Part shown: positions 42,856 to 55,437 of the stretch, piece by piece
Numbering within the stretch: position 1 is the first letter of the stretch
Layout: every line of letters starts with the position of its first letter
Assembly: GCF_901933205.1 (NCBI RefSeq)
Contig: NC_044577.1
Location: 8,195,321-8,259,320, forward strand
DNA length: 64,000 bases
Origin: Camarhynchus parvulus
Lineage: Eukaryota > Chordata > Aves > Passeriformes > Thraupidae
Direction of reading: 5' to 3'
Position numbers and translations under genes: made by a program
Notes under the pieces: model-generated
Seen by the model: only the letters and a program-made list of their open reading frames with translations
The model's database searches: none
Told to the model about the DNA's origin: nothing

Positions 42856-44149
42856 TCAGCCTGAAGTTCTGCACCTATTGAAGGTTTGTAATGTTAGAGC
42901 TTTGGAGTTGCTTTAATGTGAAATATTTATTTTTATGTTACAAAGAAAATAATGGGCTAGGAAAAAAAATCTAGGGAAGGTGTTCACAAAACACCCAGAT
43001 TAGGACTGTGAAAAATTGCATAGAAAATTGCTTTCAGGTCGACACTTCAGAGCCAAAGTGGCACGAGTTCTCAGATGTGACAAGCAATCACCATCTCCTG
43101 TTAGACATTCCAGGAGCTGCTGAGTGCTCAGTGTGTGTTTGAAAATGAGGCCACTGATTTAGGCTTCTGTGTGGGGACTTAATGGCCTGATCTGAGGCAT
43201 CCACTTCAGAAGGTTCTGACTGGATTCACATAAACCCTTCAAGTCAGAGTATACAATTTTGTATTTCCTGTGGCCAGTTGGAGACTTAACTCCAGTTTTG
43301 CATTTCATATATTGAGATCGTTTATAGCCCCAGGAGGGCGTGAGGTATTTTAAGCAGTGCTGTTCGGAGGACTGGTCAATCTCATAAAACTGCCTGGTGT
43401 TTGCATTCCTGCAGGCAGAGGGTAGCAAAAGCTGAGTGGATGCTCGATGGGACTTGGGGAGGGCTGACTCAGCAACGCCCTCGCTTCCACCCTTGCCAGT
43501 GAACAGAACCTCAGTGCTGCAAGGGTCTGGTCCCAGCACCTCCAAGTATGTCATTCCTGGCAGAGGTTTGTCCAACCTGCTTTAACCAGCAGCTGAATGA
43601 TGGTGGTTCCTCAGCCTACCCAAGCAATCTCACTGGTGCTTCATGGTGGCTGCTGTCAAAGAGCATCCCCTCACCCCTTCTGCTGCTCGCTCTAACTCTC
43701 ACGGCTGACACCGCACGTCATTGCTTTTCCCCATCCTTTAGGGAGGTAATACCTGGAGGATTCCTTCCTAGTTTTGGAAAGCCCTCCTTGTACCTGACAG
43801 TTACATTTTCATTCAACCTTCACTTCGTGCAGGATGGTTGAAAGAAGGATGACAAATGTGTCATGTCATAGTTTCTGTTCCTTTGACACTCTTGGCTGTC
43901 TGACTGGCCTGTAGCTCTGCGAGGGCATGATTTCAGCCAAGGCCTAAGGACTCCTGGCTCTACTCTTATTTTTGCTCCATAGGGATTTCTTACAGATACT
44001 GCATTTTATGATCAAAGTCTTTTTGCATCAATATGACTTTGACACATATGAATTGTAAGATTCCTTACAAACATCCCAGAAGAATTCCTGTGCCACTGCC
44101 ATGCCCTTCCTCTTTCACACAGGTGCTTATCTTTACTAAATGTAGACCG
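42856..44149. other. Intergenic DNA, no feature seen
   Basis: No exon or clear repeat. The 138-codon minus-strand frame at 43159-43575 has no recognised similarity. Sequence from about 43.9 kb may already belong to the degraded CR1 piece that follows, but similarity is too weak to claim. Confidence 0.45.
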
Positions 44150-44430
44150 CTGCATTTTTCTTCACCAGGTTGTATTTTTAAAACTGTTTGTTCTTCAGCT
44201 TTATCAAAATCGTGTTCATTCTAGCTCTGTTGTCAAACTTCCTTAAAGCTTTTGTCATCTGCAGGATTAGTAAGCGTGTTCCTTTCCATCATCCTGATTA
44301 TTCATGAAAGTATTCAAGTCACCCAAGACAGATCATCAGGGAAAAGATCCTTTCTATTTGACAGTGAACCACTGATACTGCTTTCTGAGAACAGTTTCTT
44401 CTGTAGTCCAGGTCATATATCCCCTCTTTT
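44150..44430 (-). mobile_element. Old CR1-like LINE fragment
   Basis: The plus strand carries, in CR1 order on the reverse strand, TTCATTCTAGCTCTGT, then CTTTTGTCATCTGCAGGATT, then CATCCTGATTATTCATGAAA and GACAGTGAACCACTGATACT. In CR1/L3-type elements these correspond to the phrases around the TTTGTCATCTGCA block of the 3' reverse-transcriptase region. Divergence is high and no frame is intact. Limits are approximate. Confidence 0.55.
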
Positions 44431-44768
44431 TTAAATGATTATGTCTGCAAAGAAAGCCTTCCCAAAGGCAAAATATGTGTCATCACTCCTACTTAAAAAA
44501 GAGGGCGAGCACATGATGCTTGTGGATACTCATGCAAGTTTTGTCCAGTCCTCCTATATGATCCTGTTAAAACAGGGACAGACTTGATGGACAGGCCAAG
44601 CAGAAAGAAATGGGGGGAATTTCCTTAATTACCCAAGCTTAGACAGGAGAATCTCTGGCTCTGTGTGGGGTTCTGTGGGCTCTGTTCCTGTTGGTTCATC
44701 TGCTGTAACCCTGCTGTGCCCTGGCCAGGCTGCCTGCACACCCTGGGCAGGGATGTGCTGGCTAGACA

Positions 44769-44850
44769 GCCCCTGCCAATTTTTTTTTGCCCCTGCCAAT
44801 TTTTTTTTGCCCCTGCCATTTTTTTTTGCCCCTGCCTATTTTGCCCTGCC
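44769..44850. repeat. Tandem repeat, 20 bp unit with T-runs, about four copies
   Basis: Units read GCCCCTGCCAATTTTTTTTT at 44769 and 44789, a 19-bp version at 44809, a shortened one at 44828 and a partial copy after that. The first two are identical, so the expansion is recent. The array alternates a C-rich block with a run of nine or ten T. Protein frames crossing it (for example Pro-Cys-Gln-Phe-Phe repeats) are by-products. Confidence 0.93.
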
Positions 44851-45202
44851 AGCCCTGAGCTCCCCAACAAGGGCTGGTCCTCAGGGTCTCAGCTCTAATT
44901 GCTTTCCCCTGGGGCTTGAGGTGCAGCCAGCAAACACACCAGCTCTGGGAGCTGCTGTCTCAGCAGGGCTCTGCTGACAGCAGTTTAATGAGGGCAAGGT
45001 GGAGGGGTGCTGGAGAGCTGGTTTTGCCCTTTTAGTGCCTGCCATGGTAAGAGGGGCTTCTGCCCTGCCAGCCTGCGGCCTGAGAGGCACAGGGAGGGCT
45101 GAGGAAGAGATCCTGAGTGGAAGGCAGCCAGGTGATGTTGATGGGCAGCTGTTGTTGGAGAGGGCATGGGCAATGGGAGCAGGCAGCCTGGTGCTGTGGA
45201 GA
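44851..45202. other. Intergenic DNA between the 20-bp array and the LTR-like block
   Basis: GC-richer sequence with no exon, repeat or motif that I can support. The overlapping short frames on both strands are uninformative. Confidence 0.45.
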
Positions 45203-45560
45203 TGTTGTCCCAAATTAGGTTCTTTCACCTGGTGAGCAAGAGACCAATCTACACAGAAATCTGAGATGTTTATTTACTGTTCTGCACAGAAAGGAGAGGC
45301 AGGTGGCAAATCTCCAAAGCCACCACAAAGATTACCAAAACTTTTCACTATTTATATACTTTAGTAAACAAAGGCATCAATGTTTATTGGCTACAAGTTA
45401 CCCAGTTCTCTTCTTAATTAGTATTGTGTCTTCCATTGGTTCATGAATCCCTTGCTTCCCATGCTAATTAGTCCATATGCTCAGTCACACTCTTCTTTGG
45501 GGCTGGGGCATTTTTTGGGCGGGTGGCCATGAGTTGGTGGCTGTGATCTGTCCCTGCCGG
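45203..45560 (-). mobile_element. Retroviral LTR-like block, minus strand
   Basis: Read on the minus strand it has two CCAAT boxes (GAACCAATGG, GTAGCCAATA), a TATA element TATATAAATAG at about 45348-45358, and AATAAA at 45269-45274 about 80 bp further on. It then ends in a U5-like tail reaching TGTTGTCCC at 45203 on the plus strand, which gives the expected CA end. This order and spacing is typical of a solo LTR. The other boundary is not resolved, lying between about 45540 and 45600, and I found no target duplication. No viral genes are present. Confidence 0.7.
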
Positions 45561-45599
45561 AACTACCTTTGATGCAGTTGGACCTGATTCAGCACAGTT

Positions 45600-48500
45600 G
45601 CTGTGGTGGCTTTATTGGTTTCATCCTTGTCTTGGGGGTTCTGCCAAATGTCCTTGTGCTCCCTAAATTCTGCTTTCTTTGTGTGCACCATCAAGGGCAC
45701 ATCCTTCTTCCCAAGCCTTGGTAACCTCCAGGCTGACCCAGGTGAGGGAGCTGGGCTCTGCCTACCTCCAAAATGGCTGCACCAAGACTTTGTGCTGCTG
45801 CACATGAAATAAATATTCTTTAAAAAGACACATGCACTGGACTTTAGGCACAAGATCTTGTGGAAGGAAAATACAGCCTTTGCATGAACACACACTGACT
45901 CATGCAAAAATTTGCAGGTCCAAAAAATTCCTGTCCTGAGGCATTTGCAGCCCGAGCTGTCCTGAGGAGACAGCACTGACCTGCCCTCAGCTGGGGTGAA
46001 CTCTGGGTTTCCCAGAGCGTTTCCAACCCGTGTTCCCTGTCGGATAAGCAACCTTGAAGGTCTGTAATGTCAGAGGAAGGGGAAATCCTGTGAACTGAGC
46101 CCCACCTATATGCAGAAGAGAAAATGCGTCTGTGTGTCCTTGGATTGTGCCTGTGCTACGCAGCATCCCGCATAAATGAGTGATGAATCACAACTCAGTG
46201 ACGAACTCCAGTCCTGCCACTGCCTCTCTTCCCTTCCTTATCTCCTGGCTGCTGCCTTGCTTCGTGCTAAGCAGGTCACCAGACCATAATAGTTCAGGGA
46301 TTCTTGCATAGATGGCTTGAAAGCATGGGCTGGGGAAGGAAAAAATACCCCAGTGCTAAGTATTAAAAGCATGTCATAACTCTAATGCTGTAATAAGGAG
46401 ATATTTCATGGCGTAAATGTTAGTCACTGCTAATGGGAAGCATCACATATAAATAACATTCCCATCTGGTTAAATATTTTCCACTGGAAGGTAATTCCCA
46501 GCTACACGCTTTTTCCTGAAGCAGACATTGTCTCCTGCTTTGGCCTGATGCTTAGCCATGCAGGCATGCAGATATTGGGCAGTGAGGCATGTTAAGGCTT
46601 TAATACCACAGTCTTGTCTTAATTGATACTCACAATACTCTGACACTTTGATGGGGACGAGAAGAGAAGGCAGAGCTGTGAATTAAAAGCACCTGTGTAT
46701 GTGAGGCATACAGAGAAATTTGATTTCTCATAGTTTCACCTTGTGAGGTACGATATAAGCTAAGCTGGAGAAAATGCTGGTTGTTTCATCTCCCGAGGCA
46801 CCCGAGTTACCTTTGTGTTATGGGAGGGCAGATTTTCAGTTGAATTGAAGTGCAATAGTGGAGCTAGCAATAATAATAATTCTTACTTTTGTATTGTTTC
46901 AGTAAGTGGTGCTAAGGACCTGCTCCTGGGTTCCCTCTCCTGTGCTTTCAGGGTGAGTTAGATGGAGCTGGCATTCACAGCTTGTTAATCACCAGAACCC
47001 CAGGTAAAAATAACTGGATACTTTAAGTGCTGTAAGATTTTCAATTGAAATTCAATAGCACCCTGGATGTTTGTCTTAGCTCTTGTACTGTCTGTGCATT
47101 GTAGGAGTTTCATCATCACAGCATAAATGCAGCTGTGGCCACATTGAGACGGAGCAGAAACAGGGTGGGGGTTTCAAGCTGCCAGAGTGGTTTTCTTTTT
47201 GTTAAGTTTGGCAATTTAATTTCAAACCATTTTATTGGGGTTATTGTGAGTGGGTAAATACAGTCCTTGAGAGTTGTTCAAGCCATACAAAAAGATGCTG
47301 TGCTGCAAGGAGCATTATGGACTTTAGAGCATCATACCACTCTTTTTCAGGAAAGGACAAGTGACATGTACATCTTGTGTGATTACTCTTAGATTCTGTT
47401 CCTGTTTTGACATCGGGGCACTGTTGCATTCATGTGGTGTTTTCATTTTGAATTTGTGTTCTCATACCTGAGAAGAAGGATGTGTTTTGCAAGTGGTGAA
47501 TTTCAGAGGGAGGGATTGTTGTAGATCAAAGGACTGTGATGCTGAAGAAGTGGAAGAAGGTCTTTACTGTTTTGGTTTTTTTTAAACATTCTTTTTGCCA
47601 CTAAAGTAAAAAATTGCATAGTCTGATTTCTGCCATTTGTATTCAGGGTGCTCTTGTCCCTAAACAGAGCAAAGCCAAGATAAAATAGCAAGGCTGTCTG
47701 CTCTGCCTTCTGGGGAGCACCTAAGAAATCTCAATGGCTGTGGCAAGTTTCTTCAGTGTTAGCTGGGGTCACAGAGCACTGTTTGTCAGGTGATGTTCTC
47801 ATTGTCATGGATGTGATAAGCACCTGCCAGAATGTGGCTGGCATCCAGCTGCATGGACCCAGCTTAAACAGAGAGGGATTTGTTTTTAAATGCTGGTTGG
47901 AGTTCCCACCTGGAAATTCAGGACAATTAAACTGAACTACCTGGTCCCTAATAAGTTCATTTTCCACACTTGCAAACATGAATCAATTGGCTTAACAAGC
48001 AATCCATTATTAGAGGGAATTAAGTTCCCCGAGCTGATGCTGCTTTCTGCCCATGTTACCCCAGACAGCAGATGCTTGTCTTTGGTTTTCCCATGGATGC
48101 AGCATTTTTGCTTGCCTGAAGCCCCCAGGGTACCCATAAATGCTGATCCTCCTCTGGTGGGAGATGCTGCTGCCTCAGGTGCTCACCAATATGGGCAGAG
48201 GATGCTGATCAGAGCCCTGTTCGTCTGAGTCAGGGAAATTCATGGTCTGTTCTGGGTCCCTACTGAGGGACACCTTCCATACTGCATAGCTTCCTTTAGA
48301 CAAAGTGTTAGGACAGGATTCCTGATGGGAGCCTCCTCTGCGCTCTAAATCACTGGGAAATACTGCGGGCCTTGTCCATGCATTCCTTGCCTGGATACTG
48401 CAGGACATAAATATTTGTTCCTGGGTCTGCAAACCCTGTGGTTGTGTTAGTTCTAGGTAATGTGTGTACTGGGGAGAGGTTTACACCCAGGCATGTCTTT

Positions 48501-51500
48501 CAATCACAGAGTACCCCCATATTGATAGTTCCAGGTTTGAACATTACTGTGGCAGTCTGCTAAAAACAGATATATCTTCATGAAAACTGATACATGAAAT
48601 CTTCCCTCTAAGCTGAGGGAAGGGGCCAATTTACTTTTGCTTTGTGTTCATGCCTTTTGGCATCATCACCAGCAGTGCTGGCCACAGCTGATGTCACAGA
48701 ATCCATGGCTAACAAGCAGGAAAGAAAAATCAGAGTTTTCACAGCTTTGTGATGCCCTATTTATTTATTGAATGTCATGTAAAGTTTGAATCTGCACTTA
48801 GCTTTTCTCAGCTCCCTTGATGTGTCTCCCAGCTGTGGTGGATGGTTCTCTCAGCTGCTGCTGCTGCCTCTCTAACCTGCACTTGGATTCTGCAGGCGTT
48901 ACTTATCTGCTGGCTGGGTGTGTTTGGCACGTCCGGCTATGAAAGGAACAGCAGACTGTTGAGAACTCGTGTGATAATACTCCTGCCCCTCTACAAAGGA
49001 ACTCTCTGTGCCTTGCAGACTTCCATGTGCATGCAAAGCAGTGTTTTAAAACTCTGAGAAGCACCAAGCTATTAAATGCCAGTGTTAGCCCAATCCATTT
49101 TGTGCTTGATTTTCAGTGGCCATGAGCTGGTGTATCCCTGGTGGTGTCAGTGGAGCTGTAGGTGTTTAGAGACAAATTCAGGGCTGCGTAGCTCCTGGAG
49201 CTTTGTGATGATGTGGTTTCACTAGATCTGCTCATGATGGTTAATCTTTTTGCCTGTCTGTATCACAAGGGCTGTCCCTGGAGACAAAGCCCTGGGTCAG
49301 AAGCCCCAGTGGGCAATGGGGGAGCCAGAGGAGTGAGCACAGGCAGTGACTCGGTGTCAGAGCTGCCCAGGCTGGTGCAGGCTGGGCTGGGTTACAGGCT
49401 GTGCCCTGCCATGGCCAGGATAAAATTCATCCTGAGCTGTGTGACATGGCCCTGGTGCTGGAAGCACAAAAAACCCCCCAAAACTGAGGATACAGAAGTG
49501 ATATAATTTATCTATGTGTATTAGTAAATAGGCATGGTCAATACCTAGCTATCTATTAGTAATAACAAAACTAACCAATGCCTGCAAGTGTGGTTCCTTT
49601 AAAGGGAGGGAATATTATATCACACACTAAAATTTGTAGCTAAAAGTCAAATTGGACACCAGAAATTTGAGCCTAGTGTCACTGCAGGGGAAGCTCCTGT
49701 ATTTTGAGGGACATTTCTGCACCACCCTCTCTCCACAGTGCAGAATCTTTCTTATCCAGGCTCAGGCTGTTTTTTAGTGCATAAGTTTATTTTATTGTCT
49801 GTGCAAATCACAATAACTTAACAAATTAAAATTACATTAGCAGGCTTAAAATTTGGGGGTTTTTGTCTGCTTCTAGCTCCTTTTGGGAAGCCCGGTACCA
49901 ATTCTCACTCTACCTGTTTGTCTTCTGACCTGAAAAAGCTGGTGTAAAAGACAATTTAGCTGGTGTAAAAGAAAATAGGCTCCCTCTGCTTTGCCTCCTG
50001 CTTTCCTGTGGTGTCAATGACAGAAACCTGCTCCTTTGGTGGCAGAAGGCTAGGGGTGAGTGTGCTGCTGGAGCATTGATATACCTAACCAGCTGTTCAT
50101 CTTCTCTAAGTGAGGAAGAAGATCACCCAGAGGAGCAATGCCTGTCCCTGAGGCAGCAGCTGATGTGGATTTATGAGCCTGTAGCAGACATAATCAACCT
50201 ATTTAGTTTTCCCAAAGCAGGAAGCAAAGCTCTCCTGTGGGAGCAGACCTTCTGTACCCTCCAGCAAAATCCATCTTGCTTCCTGGGTGATTCTGCTCCA
50301 TGGGAGCCAGGAGCTGGGTGTTGTGGTGCTTCAGCTGCAGGGAAGTCATTTACCTGCTTGTGGAACAAGGTCTGCTGAGGATGCTTGGGGCTTTAGATCA
50401 CCTGGCAGCTATCACAGCCTATCCTAAACCTTTGGAAATAGTTCTCTAATGGAATCTTGCCTGCCTGGGGAAAAGTCTGTGCACATCCTTGCTTTTTCAC
50501 TGCTTTGGGCTCCAGTGGGAGTCAGGTTTTTTCTGACATAGAGTTTTGCTGCCCCTGAGAGGGGCCCCTCCTCAGCAATGACCTGTTTGAGCACTTCTGC
50601 CTGAGCAGACAGCAGTGTCCAGGTGCAGCCAGCACTGCTGAACCTGGGCTGGTTAGGGAGAAAGAGAGCACATGAAATCTATGGCAAACAGTGCACAAGT
50701 GAGCTGTGCTGGTTCCTGCTGTGGCATTTCCTCCTTTGAGGGCAGGGCAGGCTGAGCAACAAGGGCCAGGGCTGAGCTGGGGCTCAGGGAAGTGTGTGTG
50801 CCTGAAGCGGCTCCTGAGAGGGAAATCTCCTTTACCTCTCATGAGACTGGGGAGCACAGAACTGCTCTGGGGGCAGCTCCTCTGATTGTCTGGATGCTCA
50901 CTTATGGCTGCAAGGCTGGATGCAACCCTCCTGGGGGAAGCCTGCCGGTGTTCCCACTATTTTTACTCCTGATTGTGGCAGCATCTGAGAGCCACAGGCA
51001 GGGTTTGGAGTCCCCTTGTGCAGGGAATTGATCATGAGCAGGATTGGGATGAAAAGTTCCTCAGGGACTGGCTGAAGTTTGGTGCTTTTCTCAAGTTTTA
51101 TGGGAAAAACAAATTGGTTCTTAAAGGAGTGTTGGAGCTGGTGGTATTTATGGCCAACCTAAGCATTATAGCCCCTTTCAGCATCTTCCTTCAGAATGTG
51201 AGCAGTGGAAGGCTCAGGCCTGGGAAAAGGAGTTTGTAAGCCAAATTCCAAAGGCAGTGTTGAATGAAGGTGGCACATTTTGGTGGCAAGTTCTGGCATC
51301 TTAGGCAGTACCTGTGTTTTCAGGAAAATTTGAGGTAAATAAACAGGTTTGAGAAGATGTGGAAGTCATCTTCAAGGGGAAATTGTTTGCTATTGGAAGA
51401 TCTAGTAGTAATGTGTTTAAACATTTGCATGGTGCAGGGTAAAGAAGTTGGTAAATACCAACTGTGTGAAAACTTCCATTGTTTTCTGTTAAGTGTGACT

Positions 51501-52548
51501 TTTTCTTACCCTCCTTTTTCTATTTTATTTTGTTGGCTGAGTTTGGTTTTGCTTTTCTTTTTTACCTTGTTAATCCAGAGAACACTCTGGGAATTACTGT
51601 AGATCTTCTTCAGAACTCCTTTGTAAGACACTGTATTTTTGCTTGTCTAATTCATGCTGAGAAGCAGCATAGGCAACAGGAAGAACCATTAATTTCAAGG
51701 AACCAATCAGCTTTAGTAAGGCTATTAGTTGAGATTATTAGGTGAGAGTTTGTGCAATATTGAAAGTGCCAAGCTATTACCAAATTTTACATTGATTTTT
51801 CCAATTGTCATATTTTTTGACAAGTGTTGTAATTGTTTACTGGAAAAGGAAATGAGTATTCATGTTCCTTCTTTTGCTGCCTCTCTGTTTTAGAGAGAGG
51901 AGCAATTCATTATCTCAGGGATAGAAAACAATTAAAGTGTTGTTTCCTTAATGACTGCATGATAATGGAGCAACAAAACTCAGACCCGCAGCTCCTACCA
52001 GGGTTCTTGGGAGGGAGGCAAGTGCTGTGTGCAGCTGAGCTGGCACCAGAAATGTCTCATTTCTCTTGTGCTGGGGCTGATTGAAATCTCCCTGCAAGCT
52101 ACTCTGTTAGATATGCTTATGCACCACTGAAAAAAATGCAGGCAGTGGTAGAAAATACCACTGCAAGCACACCCTGAATATAGGAATACTTAATTTGTAG
52201 GCAGAGCTTCCCTTATCTGGCTGAGAGCCAGTTTTTTATGACACAGGCAGCAGTGTTTGTTTAATGTGTCCCTTATCAAATCCCAAAGCTAATATTTGCC
52301 TTAGTCCTCTGTGAAGATAAACAGGAGCTGTTTGAGTGAGAATTAAGATATTGTGTATCATACTCCTCAGAACTGAATCTGGGTGCTTTACCTTGAATCC
52401 AGAGAAATGTCTTGCAGATGTGTATTCACACTGCTCAGAGCAGGCTCTCTTTAAAGCTAGTTTGTGTGGTTAAAGTATTTGGGGAGGTTGTAGCAACGAG
52501 GTTTTCATCAAATGCAAAGCATTCTGGAGCTGCTTTGAATCCATCAAC
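45600..52548. other. Intergenic DNA, no feature seen
   Basis: About 7 kb without a supported gene. Frames up to 162 codons (45563-46051, minus) show no family similarity. Composition varies mildly, with AT-rich patches near 46.3-47.0 kb. Confidence 0.5.
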
Positions 52549-52576
52549 AGCCTTTCAGGTCAAGCCTTTCAGGTCC
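52549..52576. repeat. Tandem duplication, 14 bp unit, two copies
   Basis: AGCCTTTCAGGTCA at 52549 is followed directly by AGCCTTTCAGGTCC at 52563. One mismatch separates the two units. Confidence 0.85.
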
Positions 52577-54966
52577 TGAGGTGGTATTTTGGATCAACTT
52601 GTACAGGACTTCTGCATTCCTGCAAAGAGGAGTTCTGCAATCCCAGCCTGGTTCATGTTCATCTCCTGTGCTACACAGAACAGGCAGAACTTACAAAGTT
52701 TCCTTGCCTTCAGTGCCTTCATTCCAAAACTGCATTCAAAAGTGGAATTATTCTCCCTCCACGAACTCAGATTTGAAGACAAGCAGCAGCAGCATGAGGG
52801 CTCTTACTGTGGCTGGTCAGGATAAAGGTAAATAAATGGGTGGTAAAACAAATAATTCCTGGATGCCACAGCTGATGCTTGTCAGGACACCACCTTCCCC
52901 ATCACCACTCCCTCAAAAAAAAAAAAGCCAGTTCAGTCAGGTGGCTGCAAAGTTTAACCCAGCTTTGTGAAAACACCTGTGAAAAACAATCAGTACTGCA
53001 AATCATGATGGTAATGCTAGTGAAATGTGCAGGGGGGAAAAAAGGTAAGGGGCTTAGAAGGCAGAGTCACAGCAATGCAGCTGGGGAAAGGAACAACAAC
53101 AAATGGTCACTGCATTACAATAATATGTAGGTTTTTCCTCACCAAGCAGTATTTGTGTGGCATTCAAAGCTGAACAGGAAAATCTGAAAATATCATGAAG
53201 CTATGAAAAGAGGATTATTGTGCAAAAAGAAATCTGTAGTAATGAGGAAAAATAGCATTCATGCTAAGGGCAAGCTTTAACTATTGAGATAAGAACAATG
53301 GCAACTGCTAATGCTGATAATCATGAACATTTGAGGTTTTCAGGTTCTTGCCAGGCTCGCCACATGCTTTGTCAAGCTAAATGCTGGGGGGAAGCAATGT
53401 AGCTGGAACTTGCTGGAGTGCATTAGGTGGAGAAGAGGAAACCTTGTTTCCTGGCACATAACTTTTACAGCTAATGCTTTTTTTTTGCTGGTTTTGGCCA
53501 GCTGCACTGTTGAGTGAAAATAATATTTGGTTGGAGAAAGATGGCAGAACACACTGAATAATATACAACCTTCAAGAATAACTAGTCTCCATCCCAGTGG
53601 GGATACAGGAGTAGGCTAAAGTCTCTATATTACCTACAAAAGGGAATTATTTTGTGCATCTCAGGAATGTCAGGAAAGCATCTTTCCCTTTGTTCCACCT
53701 CAGGCCCCTGTGTTGCTGTGGATGGCACAGCCGTGGCAGGAGAACTGCTGCTGGTGATAAATGTGCCTGTGAGCTTTGCCCAGGGCCCCAGAGGATGGGG
53801 CTGTGTGCCACGGAGGGGCAGGCACATGCCTTGCTGCTGAGTCCACAGGCAGTATTTCATGTGCCTTTCCCCGGAGGATTTAGACTAGAAGAAAACCCCT
53901 GCAGACTTCAGCTGATCCCTCCTCTACTCTCACATTGAGCCTTGTGCAGAGAAGATGAGAGCAGACACCAAGCTCTGTATTGTAGTGTGACAATTAGGAG
54001 CTATAGAACCAAAACAGTCTTCCAGGTTGGCATCAGAATGGGAGTTTTGCCACACTTTTGGCTATAAAAAAAGTGTGTTAACAGATTTATTTGTCCTATT
54101 CTAAATTACAGCCTGAGAATTCATTTTGGTTCAATACTTGGGGTAGATCAGGCACTAACAATGCAACGTTAGTGCACTGGAGGAGCAATGTTAATCCATT
54201 GTTAGGAGCAACAGTGGATTAACATCCCCTGCAACTGCATTGTTCATGCAGGCAGAAGTCCCTGTCTGCACTGCCTGGCAGTGTTGTGCAGGCAGGGATG
54301 ATCTCACCCTGTCTGCATTTTGAGCTGACCAGGCACCATATGGATGCAGTTATCCTAATGAGAGACGTGGCATTCTAGCTTGGGGCAGCATGTGACATTT
54401 GCCATGTCTTCCAGTTGGCTGGAAGCATGGGCACAGTGAGCTGGGGCCTGTCTCAGTGTGAGCATTGCCTCTGCCTCGGCAAGATTGCACAAAACTGGGC
54501 GTGCAAGACTTGCAGAGTGATTTTGTGAAACTGTTATAAAGTGAAACACTCTCAGTAATGTGAAGTTACTCCTATTAGGGCTGCAGCTTGAGTAGGTTAT
54601 GTGTGATCAAGAAGCACCAATTCAAGTTCTCTTGTCCCTGATTTTCTATAAACACTGATTTTGGTAGTCTCCCACTGCTGGCAGAGATTTTGACTACTGT
54701 CACATCTTGCAAAAGGGAACTCTCTGAAATTGTTTTGTTTTCAGGCTGGATGCTGAATACTCTGGTAGCACAGGCACTTTAAAAAAATACCAGGAGGAAA
54801 ACTTTGGAGGAACTTTGCATTTATTAGTTTATAGAGTGAGGTATAAGTGTGCAGATGTCTTCAAAATCAAGGAGCCTTGGATGCCAAGTAGTTTTTTTTT
54901 CAGGTTCAGCACAATAATCCTTATAAATTAAGCATCAAGGATGGATATGAAGGTGAGCATCTAGAG
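52577..54966. other. Intergenic DNA, no feature seen
   Basis: No exon, RNA gene or repeat beyond a 12-A run near 52915. Frames are under 100 codons and have no recognisable product. Confidence 0.5.
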
Positions 54967-54998
54967 GTACATGTGTGATGTATATCACACAGATGTAC
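54967..54998. repeat. Inverted repeat, 13-bp arms with 4-nt loop
   Basis: GTACATGTGTGAT (54967-54979) pairs with ATCACAC plus ATGTAC (54984-54990 and 54993-54998), with a GTAT loop and a 2-nt bulge. The surrounding DNA is TA/TG-rich (ATGTATGATATACAT follows), so slippage origin is likely. A structured RNA is possible but not indicated by anything else. Confidence 0.7.
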
Positions 54999-55273
54999 AC
55001 ATGTATGATATACATTTCTACCTCTCCATGCACCTTCCTCTCTTCTGTAGAAGGAGGCTTTCTTTTCAGGCACTAAAATTCAACAGCAGCAAACAAATAA
55101 GTGAGGAGACATTTTCCATTTAAGGATTTGAACCTTAATCGATGTTTTTCCTTCTGTTATTTCCAAAGCTTTTCATCATTTTCTCCCCATGTCTTCTTCT
55201 TCTGTGCAGGAAATGATCCAGGTATGGTAATTATGAAAACCCATGCATCTATTAACCTTGCATCCTGTAAGTC

Positions 55274-55437
55274 ATTAACAAGAATTCATAGTACAGCCTT
55301 CCATTTCATGAGAGTGTTATAGAGCAAATGGAGAGTTTCTGGAAAAGTACATTAACAAGAATTAACAAGAATTCATAGTACAACCTTCCATTTTATGAGA
55401 GAGTTATATAACAAATGGAGAGTTTCTGAAAAAGTAC
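55274..55437. repeat. Tandem duplication, 77-bp unit plus a 10-bp partial copy
   Basis: Units at 55274-55350 and 55361-55437 both start ATTAACAAGAATTCATAGTA and end AAAGTAC. They differ at about six of 77 positions. Between them lies a third copy of the first 10 bases (ATTAACAAGA), so the period is 87 bp. The pattern indicates unequal exchange or replication slippage a moderate time ago. Confidence 0.93.
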
